DNA from: Nocardia brasiliensis ATCC 700358
GTDB taxonomy: Bacteria > Actinomycetota > Actinomycetes > Mycobacteriales > Mycobacteriaceae
Direction: 5' to 3'
Assembly (NCBI RefSeq): GCF_000250675.2
Contig: NC_018681.1
Span: 7,254,001-7,318,000, forward strand
DNA: 64,000 nt
Of this stretch, positions 41,025 through 49,455 are shown piece by piece. Both the position numbers and the translations under genes were made by a program. The notes under the pieces are model-generated. The model saw only the letters and a list, made by a program, of their open reading frames with translations. It was not told where the DNA came from and made no database searches. Position 1 is the first letter of the stretch, and each line of letters starts with the position of its first letter.

Positions 41025-42208
41025 TGGGTTACGGCTTCGGTCGTCCGGATGTCGCCTTCCTCGGCAGCTCGGCGGGTAGCGCCGCGCTGTCCGAGGTGGA
41101 CCGGCTGGAGCTGACCCCGGCCGCGCTGCTGCGCGATCTGGAACGGGTGCGGCGCGAGCACGGCCCGTGGGCGGCCGCGCTGGTGGAAACGGTGCGGCTG
41201 CGGCGCAAGGCGGCCGTCAAGCTCGCCGCCGCGGGGGCGTGGTTGTTCACCGACGACGCTCTGCAGCAGGCGACCCCGACGCTGGTCGCCCGGCATCGCG
41301 CCGTCCGCCTGGCCGGGCGTGCCGTGCACGACGTGACCTGTTCGATCGGGGCCGAGCTGGCCGAGCTGGCGCGCGTCTGTCCCGCGGTACTCGGCAGCGA
41401 CCTCGACGAGGTGCGGCTGGCGATGGCCGCGCACAATCTCGCCGAATCCCGAAATGTGTTGCTGGCCAAGGCGGATGCGCTGGTGCCGGTGAGCAGGGAC
41501 ACCGTGGTGGTCGCGGACCCGGCGCGGCGGGCCGACGGCAAACGGACCCACGATCCCGCGAAGCTGCAACCGCCGCTGCCCGACCTGCTCGCCGCCTACC
41601 CCGGGCGCGACCTGGTCGTGAAATGCGCTCCCGGACTGGATTTCGACCGGCTCGACTGGTCCGGTGAGATCGAGGTCGCCTCGCTCGACGGCGCGGTCCG
41701 CGAGGCGTGCCTGTGGTCGCGTGGCCTCACCGATCCCGCGATCTGTCGTCGCGCGACCGTACTGTTCTCGGCCGGACCATCTTTCACTCTCACCGACGCG
41801 GACCCCGACGATATCCCCGAGCAGGCGCCCGGCGCGTGGCTCATCGATCCCGACGGTGCGGTGGTCCGGGCCGGCCTGGTGCGGCACTACGCCGCGAAAC
41901 ACGGCCTCTGGCAACTGGATCCGCGCATCGCCTATCTCACCGGCGACACCGTCCCGCCGGGCACCCGCGGCTTCCGCATCGTCGACCGCCTCGACTACCG
42001 GGAGAAAACCCTGCGCGCCGCACTCCGCGGCCACGACTGCGGCCCACTGGAGATCCTGGTCCGCGGCGTAGACGTCGACCCCGACAAACTCCGCCGCACC
42101 CTCAAACCCCAAGGAAGCCAGCCCTTCACGCTGGTCATCACCCGAATCGGCCGCACCCCCACCGCCTTCCTGTGCACGGCCGTCGCGGCTACGCCTCCAT
42201 CTTCTTGA
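41024..42208 (+). CDS. SAM-dependent methyltransferase with THUMP-like C-terminus (Rv3037c-like)
   Basis: 394 aa. GTG start overlaps the previous TAG by one base. The centre has a Rossmann methyltransferase (VHDVTCSIGAELAELARVCPAVLGSDLDEVRLAMAAHN, then VVVADPARRADGKRTHDP), reminiscent of RNA methyltransferases. The C-terminal region (GFRIVDRLDYREKTLRAALR, GPLEILVRGVDVDPDKLRRTLKPQG) is the THUMP-like domain named in this family. A tRNA or rRNA substrate is likely, unproved. Its last 20 bases overlap the convergent DUF1697 gene. Confidence 0.87.
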   Translation: MGYGFGRPDVAFLGSSAGSAALSEVDRLELTPAALLRDLERVRREHGPWAAALVETVRLRRKAAVKLAAAGAWLFTDDALQQATPTLVARHRAVRLAGRAVHDVTCSIGAELAELARVCPAVLGSDLDEVRLAMAAHNLAESRNVLLAKADALVPVSRDTVVVADPARRADGKRTHDPAKLQPPLPDLLAAYPGRDLVVKCAPGLDFDRLDWSGEIEVASLDGAVREACLWSRGLTDPAICRRATVLFSAGPSFTLTDADPDDIPEQAPGAWLIDPDGAVVRAGLVRHYAAKHGLWQLDPRIAYLTGDTVPPGTRGFRIVDRLDYREKTLRAALRGHDCGPLEILVRGVDVDPDKLRRTLKPQGSQPFTLVITRIGRTPTAFLCTAVAATPPSS

Positions 42209-42734
42209 CCACACGCTGCACCGTCAGCCAGGTGCGCGTGGTGATGTCCTTGCCGTACGTCTTGTCCAGCCAGCTCATGAAGTCCGGCGTCTTGCCCGGT
42301 TCGCTGTTGTCGACGACGGCGAGAAAGGTGCGGCACGGCTTGTCGTAGCCGACGATGCGGGTCAGCGGATCGGGCTGATCCGGCAGCTTGCCCGGCGCCT
42401 TCGCCCCGTCCTTGAGGAAGGTCGCCACCAGATAGGTGCCACGTCCGTGGGTCAGTCCGGGGAACGGGTCGCTGTCGAGCAGCGCGCGCAGTTCGGTGTG
42501 GCTGCGGATGATGGTGCCGCCCGGAATCCCGAGTTCCCGATTCAACGCCTGCTGGATCCGGTCTTCCAGCTCGACGATATCGGTGTCGGTGCTGCGGAAC
42601 ACGATGTTGCCGCTGGCCAGCACCGAAGCGACCTTGTCGAACCCGAGTCTTTCGAACACGCCGCGCAACTTGTCGTTGCTCATGTTCTTCCCGCTCGGCG
42701 CGATCCCCCGCAACAGCGCGGCGTAGGTGTGCAT
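42189..42734 (-). CDS. DUF1697 family protein
   Basis: 181 aa. Typical DUF1697 opening TYAALLRGIAPSGKNMSNDKLRGVFERLGF, then VASVLASGNIVFRS and ELEDRIQQALNRELGI, and the closing TTRTWLTVQRVVKKM. Small cytosolic proteins of unknown function, common in soil bacteria. Converges on the methyltransferase and overlaps its end by 20 bases. Confidence 0.9.
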   Translation of the reverse strand: MHTYAALLRGIAPSGKNMSNDKLRGVFERLGFDKVASVLASGNIVFRSTDTDIVELEDRIQQALNRELGIPGGTIIRSHTELRALLDSDPFPGLTHGRGTYLVATFLKDGAKAPGKLPDQPDPLTRIVGYDKPCRTFLAVVDNSEPGKTPDFMSWLDKTYGKDITTRTWLTVQRVVKKMEA

Positions 42735-42770
42735 ACCGCAGACGCTACCGAGTGCGGCGGGCCGCAGCGA

Positions 42771-43520
42771 CTAAGCCGTCGTGGTGGCGCCGTTCTTCTT
42801 GCGTTCGATGTCCTCGAGCGCGGCGAGATACTTGGCGCGCTCCTCGGCGCCGGCCTCCCAGGCCGCCTTGCGGTTCTTGACCACCTTCGCGGGGGCGCCG
42901 ACGGCGATGCTGTAGTCGGGGATCTCGCCCTTCACCACCGCGTGCGCGCCGAGCACACAGCCGCGGCCGACCCGGGTTTCGCGCAGCACGGTGACCTTCG
43001 CGGCGATCCAGGTGTCGGGGCCGATGCGCACCGGGCTCTTCACGATGCCCTGGTCCTTGATCGGGAGCGTGATGTCGTCCATCTTGTGGTCGAAGTCGCA
43101 GATGTAGCACCAGTCGGCGACCAGGGTGGATTCGCCGATCTCGATATCGAGGTAGGTGTTGACGACGTTGTCCTTGCCGAACACCACCTTGTCGCCGATG
43201 CGCAGCGAACCCTCGTGGCAGCGGATGGCGTTGCCGTCGCCGATGTGCACCCAGCGGCCGATCTCCATCCGGCCCAGTTCGGGAGTCGCGTGCACCTCCA
43301 CCCGCTTGCCGAGGAAGACCATGCCGCGCAGCACGATATGCGGGTTGGCCAGCCGGAACTTGAGCAGCCGGTAGTAGCGCACCAGATACCAGGGCGTGTA
43401 CGCCCGGTTGGCAAGCACCCAGCGCAGCGAGGCCACCGTCAGAAAACGGGCCTGCTGCGGATCCCGGCGGCGCGATCCACGCCAGCGCGAGCGCAACGGC
43501 GCGCCCCACATGCTCGTCAC
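42771..43520 (-). CDS. Left-handed beta-helix acyltransferase (Rv3034c-like)
   Basis: 249 aa. Hexapeptide repeats from about 90 to 210 (VHIGDGNAIRCHEGSLRIGDKVVF, STLVADWCYICDFDH, VRIGPDTWIAAKVTVLRETRVGRGCVLGAHAVVKGEIPDYSIAVGAPAKVVKN), i.e. the LbetaH trimer fold of WbbJ/MaaA-like O-acetyltransferases. Likely acetylates a cell-envelope sugar. GTG 43520 is chosen because AGGAG stands eight bases before it; the inner ATG 43511 lacks one. It is divergent from the beta-propeller lipoprotein gene, as Rv3034c is from Rv3035. Confidence 0.88.
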   Translation of the reverse strand: MTSMWGAPLRSRWRGSRRRDPQQARFLTVASLRWVLANRAYTPWYLVRYYRLLKFRLANPHIVLRGMVFLGKRVEVHATPELGRMEIGRWVHIGDGNAIRCHEGSLRIGDKVVFGKDNVVNTYLDIEIGESTLVADWCYICDFDHKMDDITLPIKDQGIVKSPVRIGPDTWIAAKVTVLRETRVGRGCVLGAHAVVKGEIPDYSIAVGAPAKVVKNRKAAWEAGAEERAKYLAALEDIERKKNGATTTA

Positions 43521-43800
43521 GTACGGCTCTCCTGTCCTGGTCCAACGACTGGTCGCGCGCCCCGGCGGCGACGGGGTAGAGCCTAGTTGGCGTGGTCGGA
43601 CGCAGTCCATCCGCAGGCCACCCGCCCCGGAACCGCACCACTTGACGGACGCGCGGGTGCGGCTCCCGTACAGTGGCTCCGACGCCGGGGGCGGCGTCCC
43701 GGAATCCACACGCGTACACCCGAAACCGGGTTGCTGCGCCGACGGTGGGTCGACACCCTTTAGTCTCGTCCGAGCGGAAACGACGACAGGAGTGCAGCAG

Positions 43801-45132
43801 GTGCGTAGCGGCGGCATACTGGCCAGTTCCCGGTGGCGACCGTCGCGGGTGCGGCTGGCCGCGTCGCTGGCCGCGATCAGCGCGCTGGCCTTGACCGGCT
43901 GTGGCACCGACGTCGACGACATCACGGTCGGGCCCGGCAAGGGCTGGCCCGCCGCCTTCCACGACGGTCGCAACGCGGGCACCAGTCCGGTCACCGGTGC
44001 CAAGAAGATCGCGCTGAGCTGGTCGCGTCCGATCGGCGGGCCGATCGCCGAGCCGGTCACCATCGGTCCCGACGGGCAGTTCTTCCTGACCACGCTCTCG
44101 CGCGACTGCATGCTCTTCTCGGGCCAGATGGCCACCGGCCGCAAGCGCTTCTGCAGCAAGCTCGGTCCGAGCGCGATCTCGGCGCCGAGCGTGGTCGACG
44201 GCGCGACCAACGTCTACGTCGGCGACGACGACGCGGTCAACTCCTACAACTATCTCGGGCAGCCTCGCTGGCGGACGCCGATCGGCGGCACCCCGGTGTC
44301 GACGCAATTCACCGGTGACGGAAGGCTGTTGGTCGTCACGCAGTCCGGCCAGGTCGATGTGCTGTCCCGGCAGACCGGCGAGCGGACCGTCCCGACCACG
44401 CAATTGCTCGGTGAGCCGGACTTCCTGGAGTACCCGAATCTGACCCGTCCGGCGGCCGGGCAGGGGCTCGACGACTGCCGCACCGGCGGACCGCAGTGCC
44501 CGGTCGCGAACATCTCCGCCGTCGACGCCGCGAGCGGCCGCTTCTTCGTGACGGTCTGGAAGCCGGGGCATCCCGCCGCGGCGCTCGTCGCACTGCGCTA
44601 CGCGGACAACAAGATTCAGCAGGAGTGGAGCGCCGAGCTGCTTTCCGGGGGCAGCGGCACCAGCCCGGTGCTGTCCAGCGACGGCAAAACGCTCTACGTC
44701 GGCGACAACAGCAAGCGGCTCATCGCGGTGGACACCGCCGACGGCCGCACCAAGTGGGTGCATCAGCTGGAATGGGCTCCACAGGGCGGCTTTTCGGTGT
44801 CCGACGCCGGCCTGATCATCCCCGCCGGCGACGACGGCTACCTGCTCGCCCTCCGTGACACCGGTGATGCCGCGGAAACCGTCTGGGAGCGTAAGGATCT
44901 CGCCCTGCGTGGCACCCCGGTGCAAACCGCGGGCGGCACCGGTTACACCACCGCCGCGATCGGCGACGGCCTCAACCTGATCACCTTCGACACCAAAACC
45001 GGTGCCACCATCGACTCCGATGTCCTGCCCGGCGCCCAGGGCAGCACCACCGGCACCTCCATCGGCCCGAAGGGTGAAGTCCTGGTAGCCACCCGCATCG
45101 GCGAACTCTTCACCTTCGAACCCGAGCGCTGA
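43801..45132 (+). CDS. PQQ-like beta-propeller lipoprotein (Rv3035-like)
   Basis: 443 aa. A signal peptide of about 30 residues ends in lipobox LALTGC, so it is anchored outside the membrane. The rest holds several beta-propeller blades with W and G-D-G/VDG turns (SVVDGATNVYVGDDDAVNSY, SPVLSSDGKTLYVGDNSKRLIAVDTADGRTKWVHQL). No enzyme motif. Such proteins often act as scaffolds. GTG with AGGAG eight bases upstream. Followed by a repeat-rich stretch that probably ends transcription in both directions. Confidence 0.87.
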   Translation: MRSGGILASSRWRPSRVRLAASLAAISALALTGCGTDVDDITVGPGKGWPAAFHDGRNAGTSPVTGAKKIALSWSRPIGGPIAEPVTIGPDGQFFLTTLSRDCMLFSGQMATGRKRFCSKLGPSAISAPSVVDGATNVYVGDDDAVNSYNYLGQPRWRTPIGGTPVSTQFTGDGRLLVVTQSGQVDVLSRQTGERTVPTTQLLGEPDFLEYPNLTRPAAGQGLDDCRTGGPQCPVANISAVDAASGRFFVTVWKPGHPAAALVALRYADNKIQQEWSAELLSGGSGTSPVLSSDGKTLYVGDNSKRLIAVDTADGRTKWVHQLEWAPQGGFSVSDAGLIIPAGDDGYLLALRDTGDAAETVWERKDLALRGTPVQTAGGTGYTTAAIGDGLNLITFDTKTGATIDSDVLPGAQGSTTGTSIGPKGEVLVATRIGELFTFEPER

Positions 45133-45139
45133 CGCTCCG

Positions 45140-45211
45140 CCGCGCACCTTTTCGCGTGCCGCGCACCTTTTCGTCGGCGAATTGGTGCGCGCGGCGCTAA
45201 AAGGTGCGCGG
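45140..45211. repeat. Repeat element copy A (direct and inverted CCGCGCACCTTTT)
   Basis: CCGCGCACCTTTT occurs at 45140-45152 and 45159-45171, and its exact complement AAAAGGTGCGCGG at 45199-45211. The second direct copy and the complement can form a 13-bp stem with a 27-base loop. It separates two converging genes and reaches into the last codons of the AbiEi-like gene. A related arrangement, copy B, is at 46249-46310. Confidence 0.6.
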
Positions 45212-46150
45212 CATTCGCACGATGCGCCCTGTGGGACGCGGACGGTGCGCGGCCCGTGCGACGGCGCGGCGGAAGCGGTCCGCCAAGTTCGTTGTGGTGT
45301 CGAGGTCCGGCCAGGTCCAGCGGACGACCTCCCAGCCGAGGTCGCGTAGGTTGTCCTCGCGGAGTTTCTCCTCGTAGACCGTGGTCGCGGGTTCTGTCAG
45401 GCTCCCGTCGTACTTCAGTTTGCCGTCGAATTCGCCGATGATGCCCAGTTGCTCGAAGCAGAAGTCGACGCGGGCGACGAATCGACCGGCCGTGTCCAGG
45501 ATCGTGCTCTGCAATTCCGGGGTCGGCAGATCGAGGTCGGCGAGGACGACACGGCTGCGGGATTCGCCGACGCTTTCGCTGCGTCCGTCGAGTAGTCTGA
45601 TTGCGCGTGCGGCGGCGCGGAAGCCAGGCCTGCCTTCTGCGTAAGACAGTGCCTGACAGAGGGTTTCGTGCGACAACTGGAAACGGCGTACTGCCGCGTC
45701 GCCGACGGCCACGACAGCTTGAAACGCGGCGGTACGTGCGATATCGGCGACGGTGCGTGCCGGTGTGAATGCGCGCAACGGGCCGACCGAAACAACATCC
45801 GCCTCTTCGAACGGCGCACAGTGCACATGGAGATGTTTGCGGCGTCGACCACCGCCCGCTCGGTGCCGAGTGACGTGCACGCGATCGAGCGCCAATCCCC
45901 ACAACGGCAGATCCTGGACCACCGCTGCGGACTGATGGCTGAGGACCGCAGGTGCGGACAGGTGTGCTGCCGCTGCGTGGACGAAGGCGCTGTACCGCTG
46001 CTGCCGGTCCAACGTCTCGTACACCTGCGGTGGCAGATAGGAGCCGGGTCGTATCCGGTGCCAGCCGCAACGAGCGGTCAATCTCCGCAACTCGTGGTCG
46101 CTGAATCCTTCTGCCAGCGCCTCACTGCGCTGGATCGGTCCGGTGCCCAT
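45197..46150 (-). CDS. AbiEi/DUF559-type protein with endonuclease-like C-terminus
   Basis: 317 aa. The N-terminal part (FSDHELRRLTARCGWHRIRPGSYL) is the winged-helix/AbiEi antitoxin-like domain seen in actinobacterial DUF559 proteins. The C-terminal part (SESVGESRSRVVLADLDLPTPELQ, RVDFCFEQLGIIGEFDGKLKYDG, EKLREDNLRDLGWEVVRWTWPDL) is a Vsr/PD-(D/E)xK-like nuclease fold with E-x-D and D-G-K at the expected places. Nuclease activity is not shown for this family. It lies between the two copies of a short inverted-repeat element, and its 3' end is inside copy A. Confidence 0.8.
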   Translation of the reverse strand: MGTGPIQRSEALAEGFSDHELRRLTARCGWHRIRPGSYLPPQVYETLDRQQRYSAFVHAAAAHLSAPAVLSHQSAAVVQDLPLWGLALDRVHVTRHRAGGGRRRKHLHVHCAPFEEADVVSVGPLRAFTPARTVADIARTAAFQAVVAVGDAAVRRFQLSHETLCQALSYAEGRPGFRAAARAIRLLDGRSESVGESRSRVVLADLDLPTPELQSTILDTAGRFVARVDFCFEQLGIIGEFDGKLKYDGSLTEPATTVYEEKLREDNLRDLGWEVVRWTWPDLDTTTNLADRFRRAVARAAHRPRPTGRIVRMPRTF

Positions 46151-46341
46151 TCGCCCATCGTGCCTGCCACGCCCCCCGGATCAGCCCCGAAACCGGGTAC
46201 CTGTGGACAGCCTCGCGCTGTGGATAACGCTCCCGCGTACAAATTGACGTGCCGCGCGCGTGTCAGCCGACGAACTCGCGGGCGTGACGCTGAAAAGCGC
46301 GCGGCATTGCTGCGGACCGAACTCGTTGCCCACGGGGCGAT
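46151..46341. other. Gap carrying repeat element copy B
   Basis: No gene in these 191 bases upstream of the AbiEi-like gene. TGCCGCGCGC (46250-46259) pairs with GCGCGCGGCA (46297-46306). The segment 46249-46310 shares layout and blocks with copy A: GTGCCGCGC, then CG(A/G)CGAA, then G(A/G)CGCT, AAAAG and GCGCGGCATT. The promoter of the AbiEi-like gene must also be here. Confidence 0.45.
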
Positions 46342-46473
46342 TCAGGACGAGGTGCGCTCCGGTGCGCTGTCGTTCGTGGAAAGGATGCCTCGCAGCAGCC
46401 GGAGCACAGGGCGGAGTTCGTTTTCGGGTAGCTCATCGATGAGACGGTGAAGCTCTTGACGAATCGAGTGCAT
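46342..46473 (-). CDS. Very small antitoxin-like protein (43 aa)
   Basis: Reads MHSIRQELHRLIDELPENEL followed by RPVLRLLRGILSTNDS and APERTSS. The pattern ELHxLIDELPExEL-x-x-VLRxL is that of the short amphipathic helices found in many small antitoxins and their relatives. A TTG six bases upstream is an alternative start; the ribosome site is weak. No toxin gene follows within the gap. Codon third positions are less GC-rich than in the neighbours. It is 127 bases after the GT4 gene on the same strand. Existence as a gene is likely from the protein pattern, not proved. Confidence 0.5.
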   Translation of the reverse strand: MHSIRQELHRLIDELPENELRPVLRLLRGILSTNDSAPERTSS

Positions 46474-46600
46474 GAGCAATCGTAGTGCCGTCTCACGCTG
46501 TCTACCGCCGCCCTGAGCATCAGCAACTTCTAGGCGGGTCGGTCCGCATTCCAGCGGCAGCGGGGTCCTGTTCTTGCTGACCCACCGCGAAGAGTCGCGC

Positions 46601-47854
46601 CTACTTCGGGTCTCGTTCGGGGAGGGGGCGTTCGATGATGGTGGGGCGGCCGAGGGGGTTGCGGACGCGGCGTTTGGCGGCGTGGTAGACCTGGGCGGTT
46701 TCGGCGGCGACCACGTCCCAGGCGAAGTCGGCGGTGAGGCGTTCGCGGGCGGCGTAGGCGCGGTCCTGGGCGGCGGCCGGGTCGTCGAGGGTGGCGCGGG
46801 CCGCCTCGACCAGGCCGTCGACGTCGGCCGGTTCGAACGAGGCGCCGGTGACGCCGTCGATCACGGCTTCGCCGAGCCCGCCCGCGGTGGAGGTGATCAG
46901 CGGGGTGCCCGCGGCGGCGGCTTCGAGCGCGACGATGCCGAAGGGCTCGTACCGGCTCGGCAGCACGATGGCGTCGGCGCCGTGCAGCCAGCCGAGGAGT
47001 TCGGTGTGGTCGAGCTGTCCGGCGAAGGTGACCGCGCGGGCCACCCGATGTACCCGGGCGCGTTCGCGCAGCCACTCGAACTGGGTGCCGATCCCGGCGA
47101 CGGTGAGCGTGGTGCCGGGGTGGGCGCGCCGGATCCGCGGCAGCGCGGCGATCGCGTCCTGCACGCCCTTCTCGTATTCGAGGCGACCGACGTAGAGCAG
47201 CCGCGGCGGCCCGGTGCGCGGTGAGCGCGGCCGAAATGTCCAGGCGCCCACGTCGATTCCGTTGCGGATCACCGTCATCGGCACCCGCTCGGGCCCGTAG
47301 AGCCGTTCCACCTCGTCCTGCATGGAGGTCGAGCAGGTGATCAGCGCGTCGGATTCGTTGGCCAGCCACCATTCGACCGAATGCACCTGCCGGTTGACCT
47401 TGCCCGCGACCCAGCCGCTGTGCCTGCCCGCCTCGGTGGCGTGGATGGTCGAGACCAGCGGCACGTCGTAATACTCGGCCAGCGCGATACCCGGGTGCGC
47501 GACCAGCCAGTCGTGCGCGTGCACCACGTCGGGCACCCAGCCGTCACCGATGCCCGGTTTGCCGAGCGCGATCCCCGCACGCACCATGGCGTGCCCCATC
47601 GCCAGCGTCCAGGCCAGCATGTCCTCGCCGAAGTCGAACACCGGCGGATCCTCCGCGACGGCCACGACCAGCACCCCCTCGGCGATGAAGGAGTGGGTCG
47701 GATGGGTCGAGGAGTCGGTGCCGGACGGCCTGCGCGCGAGCACGACCACTTCGTGGCCCGCCTTGGCCAGTTCGGTCGCCAAGTGGTGCACATGCCTGCC
47801 CAACCCGCCGACCACGACCGGCGGGTACTCCCACGACACCATCAAAATCTTCAT
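46601..47854 (-). CDS. GT4 alpha-glucosyltransferase (Rv3032-like)
   Basis: 417 aa GT-B enzyme, GT4 family. N-terminal VSWEYPPVVVGGLGRHVHHLATEL (donor/acceptor loop GGLGRH), PDVVHAHDWLVAHPG, and the E-x7-E motif at Glu303/Glu311 in PSRYEPFGIVALEAAAAGTP. In mycobacteria Rv3032 extends alpha-1,4-glucan chains of methylglucose lipopolysaccharide (and glycogen). Its start overlaps the GH57 stop (ATGA), making the third gene of the methyltransferase-GH57-GT4 operon. Confidence 0.93.
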   Translation of the reverse strand: MKILMVSWEYPPVVVGGLGRHVHHLATELAKAGHEVVVLARRPSGTDSSTHPTHSFIAEGVLVVAVAEDPPVFDFGEDMLAWTLAMGHAMVRAGIALGKPGIGDGWVPDVVHAHDWLVAHPGIALAEYYDVPLVSTIHATEAGRHSGWVAGKVNRQVHSVEWWLANESDALITCSTSMQDEVERLYGPERVPMTVIRNGIDVGAWTFRPRSPRTGPPRLLYVGRLEYEKGVQDAIAALPRIRRAHPGTTLTVAGIGTQFEWLRERARVHRVARAVTFAGQLDHTELLGWLHGADAIVLPSRYEPFGIVALEAAAAGTPLITSTAGGLGEAVIDGVTGASFEPADVDGLVEAARATLDDPAAAQDRAYAARERLTADFAWDVVAAETAQVYHAAKRRVRNPLGRPTIIERPLPERDPK

Positions 47855-49455
47855 GCATGTCCTTCTGCGGTGGACCGTTCAACGGGGCCCGATCCTGCGG
47901 CGGCGGCGTGCTGGGCAGGCACTGCGACATGTGCTCCGGTTCCGGCGCTCGCGAGCCGCCGGGCGTCCACACCCGGGAACAGTCCGTCAGCCGCCCCCCA
48001 TCCTGCCGCCAATTGCCGTGCTTTGGCGACTTGGCCCGCGCCGACGGCGGCCGCGATCTCCCGCACGGCGTGCGCGTGCCGGTGTGCGCGGTCGCGCGCG
48101 TAGCCCGCGGCGGAGTCCTTGCTGACCATGAAGGCCCAGTCGCTGGACACGGTGAGGATCGCCTCGCGAAGCAACTGGTCGGCAACGTTGTCGCGGAGTC
48201 CGCGGCCACCGTCGGCGGCCCGCATCTTGTCGATGGTGTCGAGGGCGAGCCGCACGATGTCGTCGTTGAGTTCCACCAGGTCGCGCACCTGGTCACCGGC
48301 CCAGACCCGCCAGTCTTTGCCGGAACCCCACGACGAATCCGCCAAAGGCACAGGCGCACCGACGAATCCGCGTTCCCTGGCGTCGGCGAGCGTGCCGACG
48401 GTGACGCCCGCTTCGGGCAGGGCCCGCAACACCTGGGCCAACCACTGCGGACCCTCGTGCCACCAGTGGCCGAACAATTCGGTGTCGAACGCGGCCACCA
48501 CCAACGCGGGCCGGCCGATCCGCTCGGATTCGCCGATCAGTCGCTCGCGGACCGTCTGGACGAAATCATCCACATCGCGCACCACCGCCGCGGCGGCGAG
48601 TTCGGGGTCGTAGGGCGCCTTGTCCGGACCGGCCACCGTCTTGCCGGTGACCCGCGCGGGCTTGAGGCCCGTCGCGTGGTCGTAGTGATGAAAGTCACGG
48701 TAGGCGCTCTGCCCGGGATAGCCGGACTTCGGCGACCACACCCGATAGCTGACGTGCAGATCGCGGCCGAACGCGACCACGTCCGACTCGCGAACCGGCC
48801 GCCCGAGGGTGGTGTCGCCGCGCAGGGCGGGCCCGTCGACCATGAAATGCGTCACACCCGCGGCGGCGTAGCCCGTCTCCATGCCGGGGGTGTAACCGCA
48901 TTCGGGCGCCCAGATGCCGGTGGGGGTGTGGCCCCAGCGATGCCGTGCGTCGCCGAGGCCCTCGCTGAGCTGGAACTGACGCAGCCGCGGGTCGAGCAGC
49001 GGCTGGAACGGGTGCGCGAGCGGTCCGCCGAGCAGTTCGATGGCGTCGGCGTCGATGAGTTCGCGCCAGACCGGTGCCGCGCCGTGCCGCCAGCGTGTTT
49101 CGAAATCCGCGAGCGCCGCTGTGGCCAAACGATGTTCGTGCCGGCCGAGCGCGCGATTGCCCGCCATCGCGGCCTCGTCGGCGCGCAGCTGCCAGTTGCC
49201 GAGCCAGTGGTGCATGCCTGCGAGGCAGTGCGGGTCGTCCAGCTGTGCGGCGAGCACCGGCGTGATGCCCAGGCTGAGCAGGTGCGAACGTCCTTCGGCG
49301 GCAAGCGTTCTCAGTACTTCCGCGACGGGAAGATAAGAGGCGGCCCAGGATTGGTAGAGCCATTCCTCGCCGACCGGCCAGCGGCCGTGGTGCGCGAGCC
49401 AGGGCAGGTGCGAGTGCAGCACCAGGGTGAACTGGCCGGGTACCGCCCCGGTCAA
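47851..49455 (-). CDS. GH57 alpha-glucan branching enzyme (Rv3031-like)
   Basis: 534 aa. GH57 (beta/alpha)7 barrel with DUF1957-type C-terminus: FTLVLHSHLPWLAHHGRWPVGEEWLYQSW at the start, the nucleophile Glu185 in IWAPECGYTPG, and acid/base Asp324 in VAAFDTELFGHWWHEG. It makes alpha-1,6 branches in alpha-glucan. The TTG start (49455) overlaps the methyltransferase stop as TTGA, with GGTGAAG just upstream. The last 40 residues are a low-complexity Ala-rich tail. Second gene of the methylglucose lipopolysaccharide operon. Confidence 0.92.
   Translation of the reverse strand: MTGAVPGQFTLVLHSHLPWLAHHGRWPVGEEWLYQSWAASYLPVAEVLRTLAAEGRSHLLSLGITPVLAAQLDDPHCLAGMHHWLGNWQLRADEAAMAGNRALGRHEHRLATAALADFETRWRHGAAPVWRELIDADAIELLGGPLAHPFQPLLDPRLRQFQLSEGLGDARHRWGHTPTGIWAPECGYTPGMETGYAAAGVTHFMVDGPALRGDTTLGRPVRESDVVAFGRDLHVSYRVWSPKSGYPGQSAYRDFHHYDHATGLKPARVTGKTVAGPDKAPYDPELAAAAVVRDVDDFVQTVRERLIGESERIGRPALVVAAFDTELFGHWWHEGPQWLAQVLRALPEAGVTVGTLADARERGFVGAPVPLADSSWGSGKDWRVWAGDQVRDLVELNDDIVRLALDTIDKMRAADGGRGLRDNVADQLLREAILTVSSDWAFMVSKDSAAGYARDRAHRHAHAVREIAAAVGAGQVAKARQLAAGWGAADGLFPGVDARRLASAGTGAHVAVPAQHAAAAGSGPVERSTAEGHA

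Noticed and set aside
46530..47372. 280-codon frame overlapping the GT4 gene
   Set aside because: Out-of-frame shadow; Arg/Pro/Gly-rich.
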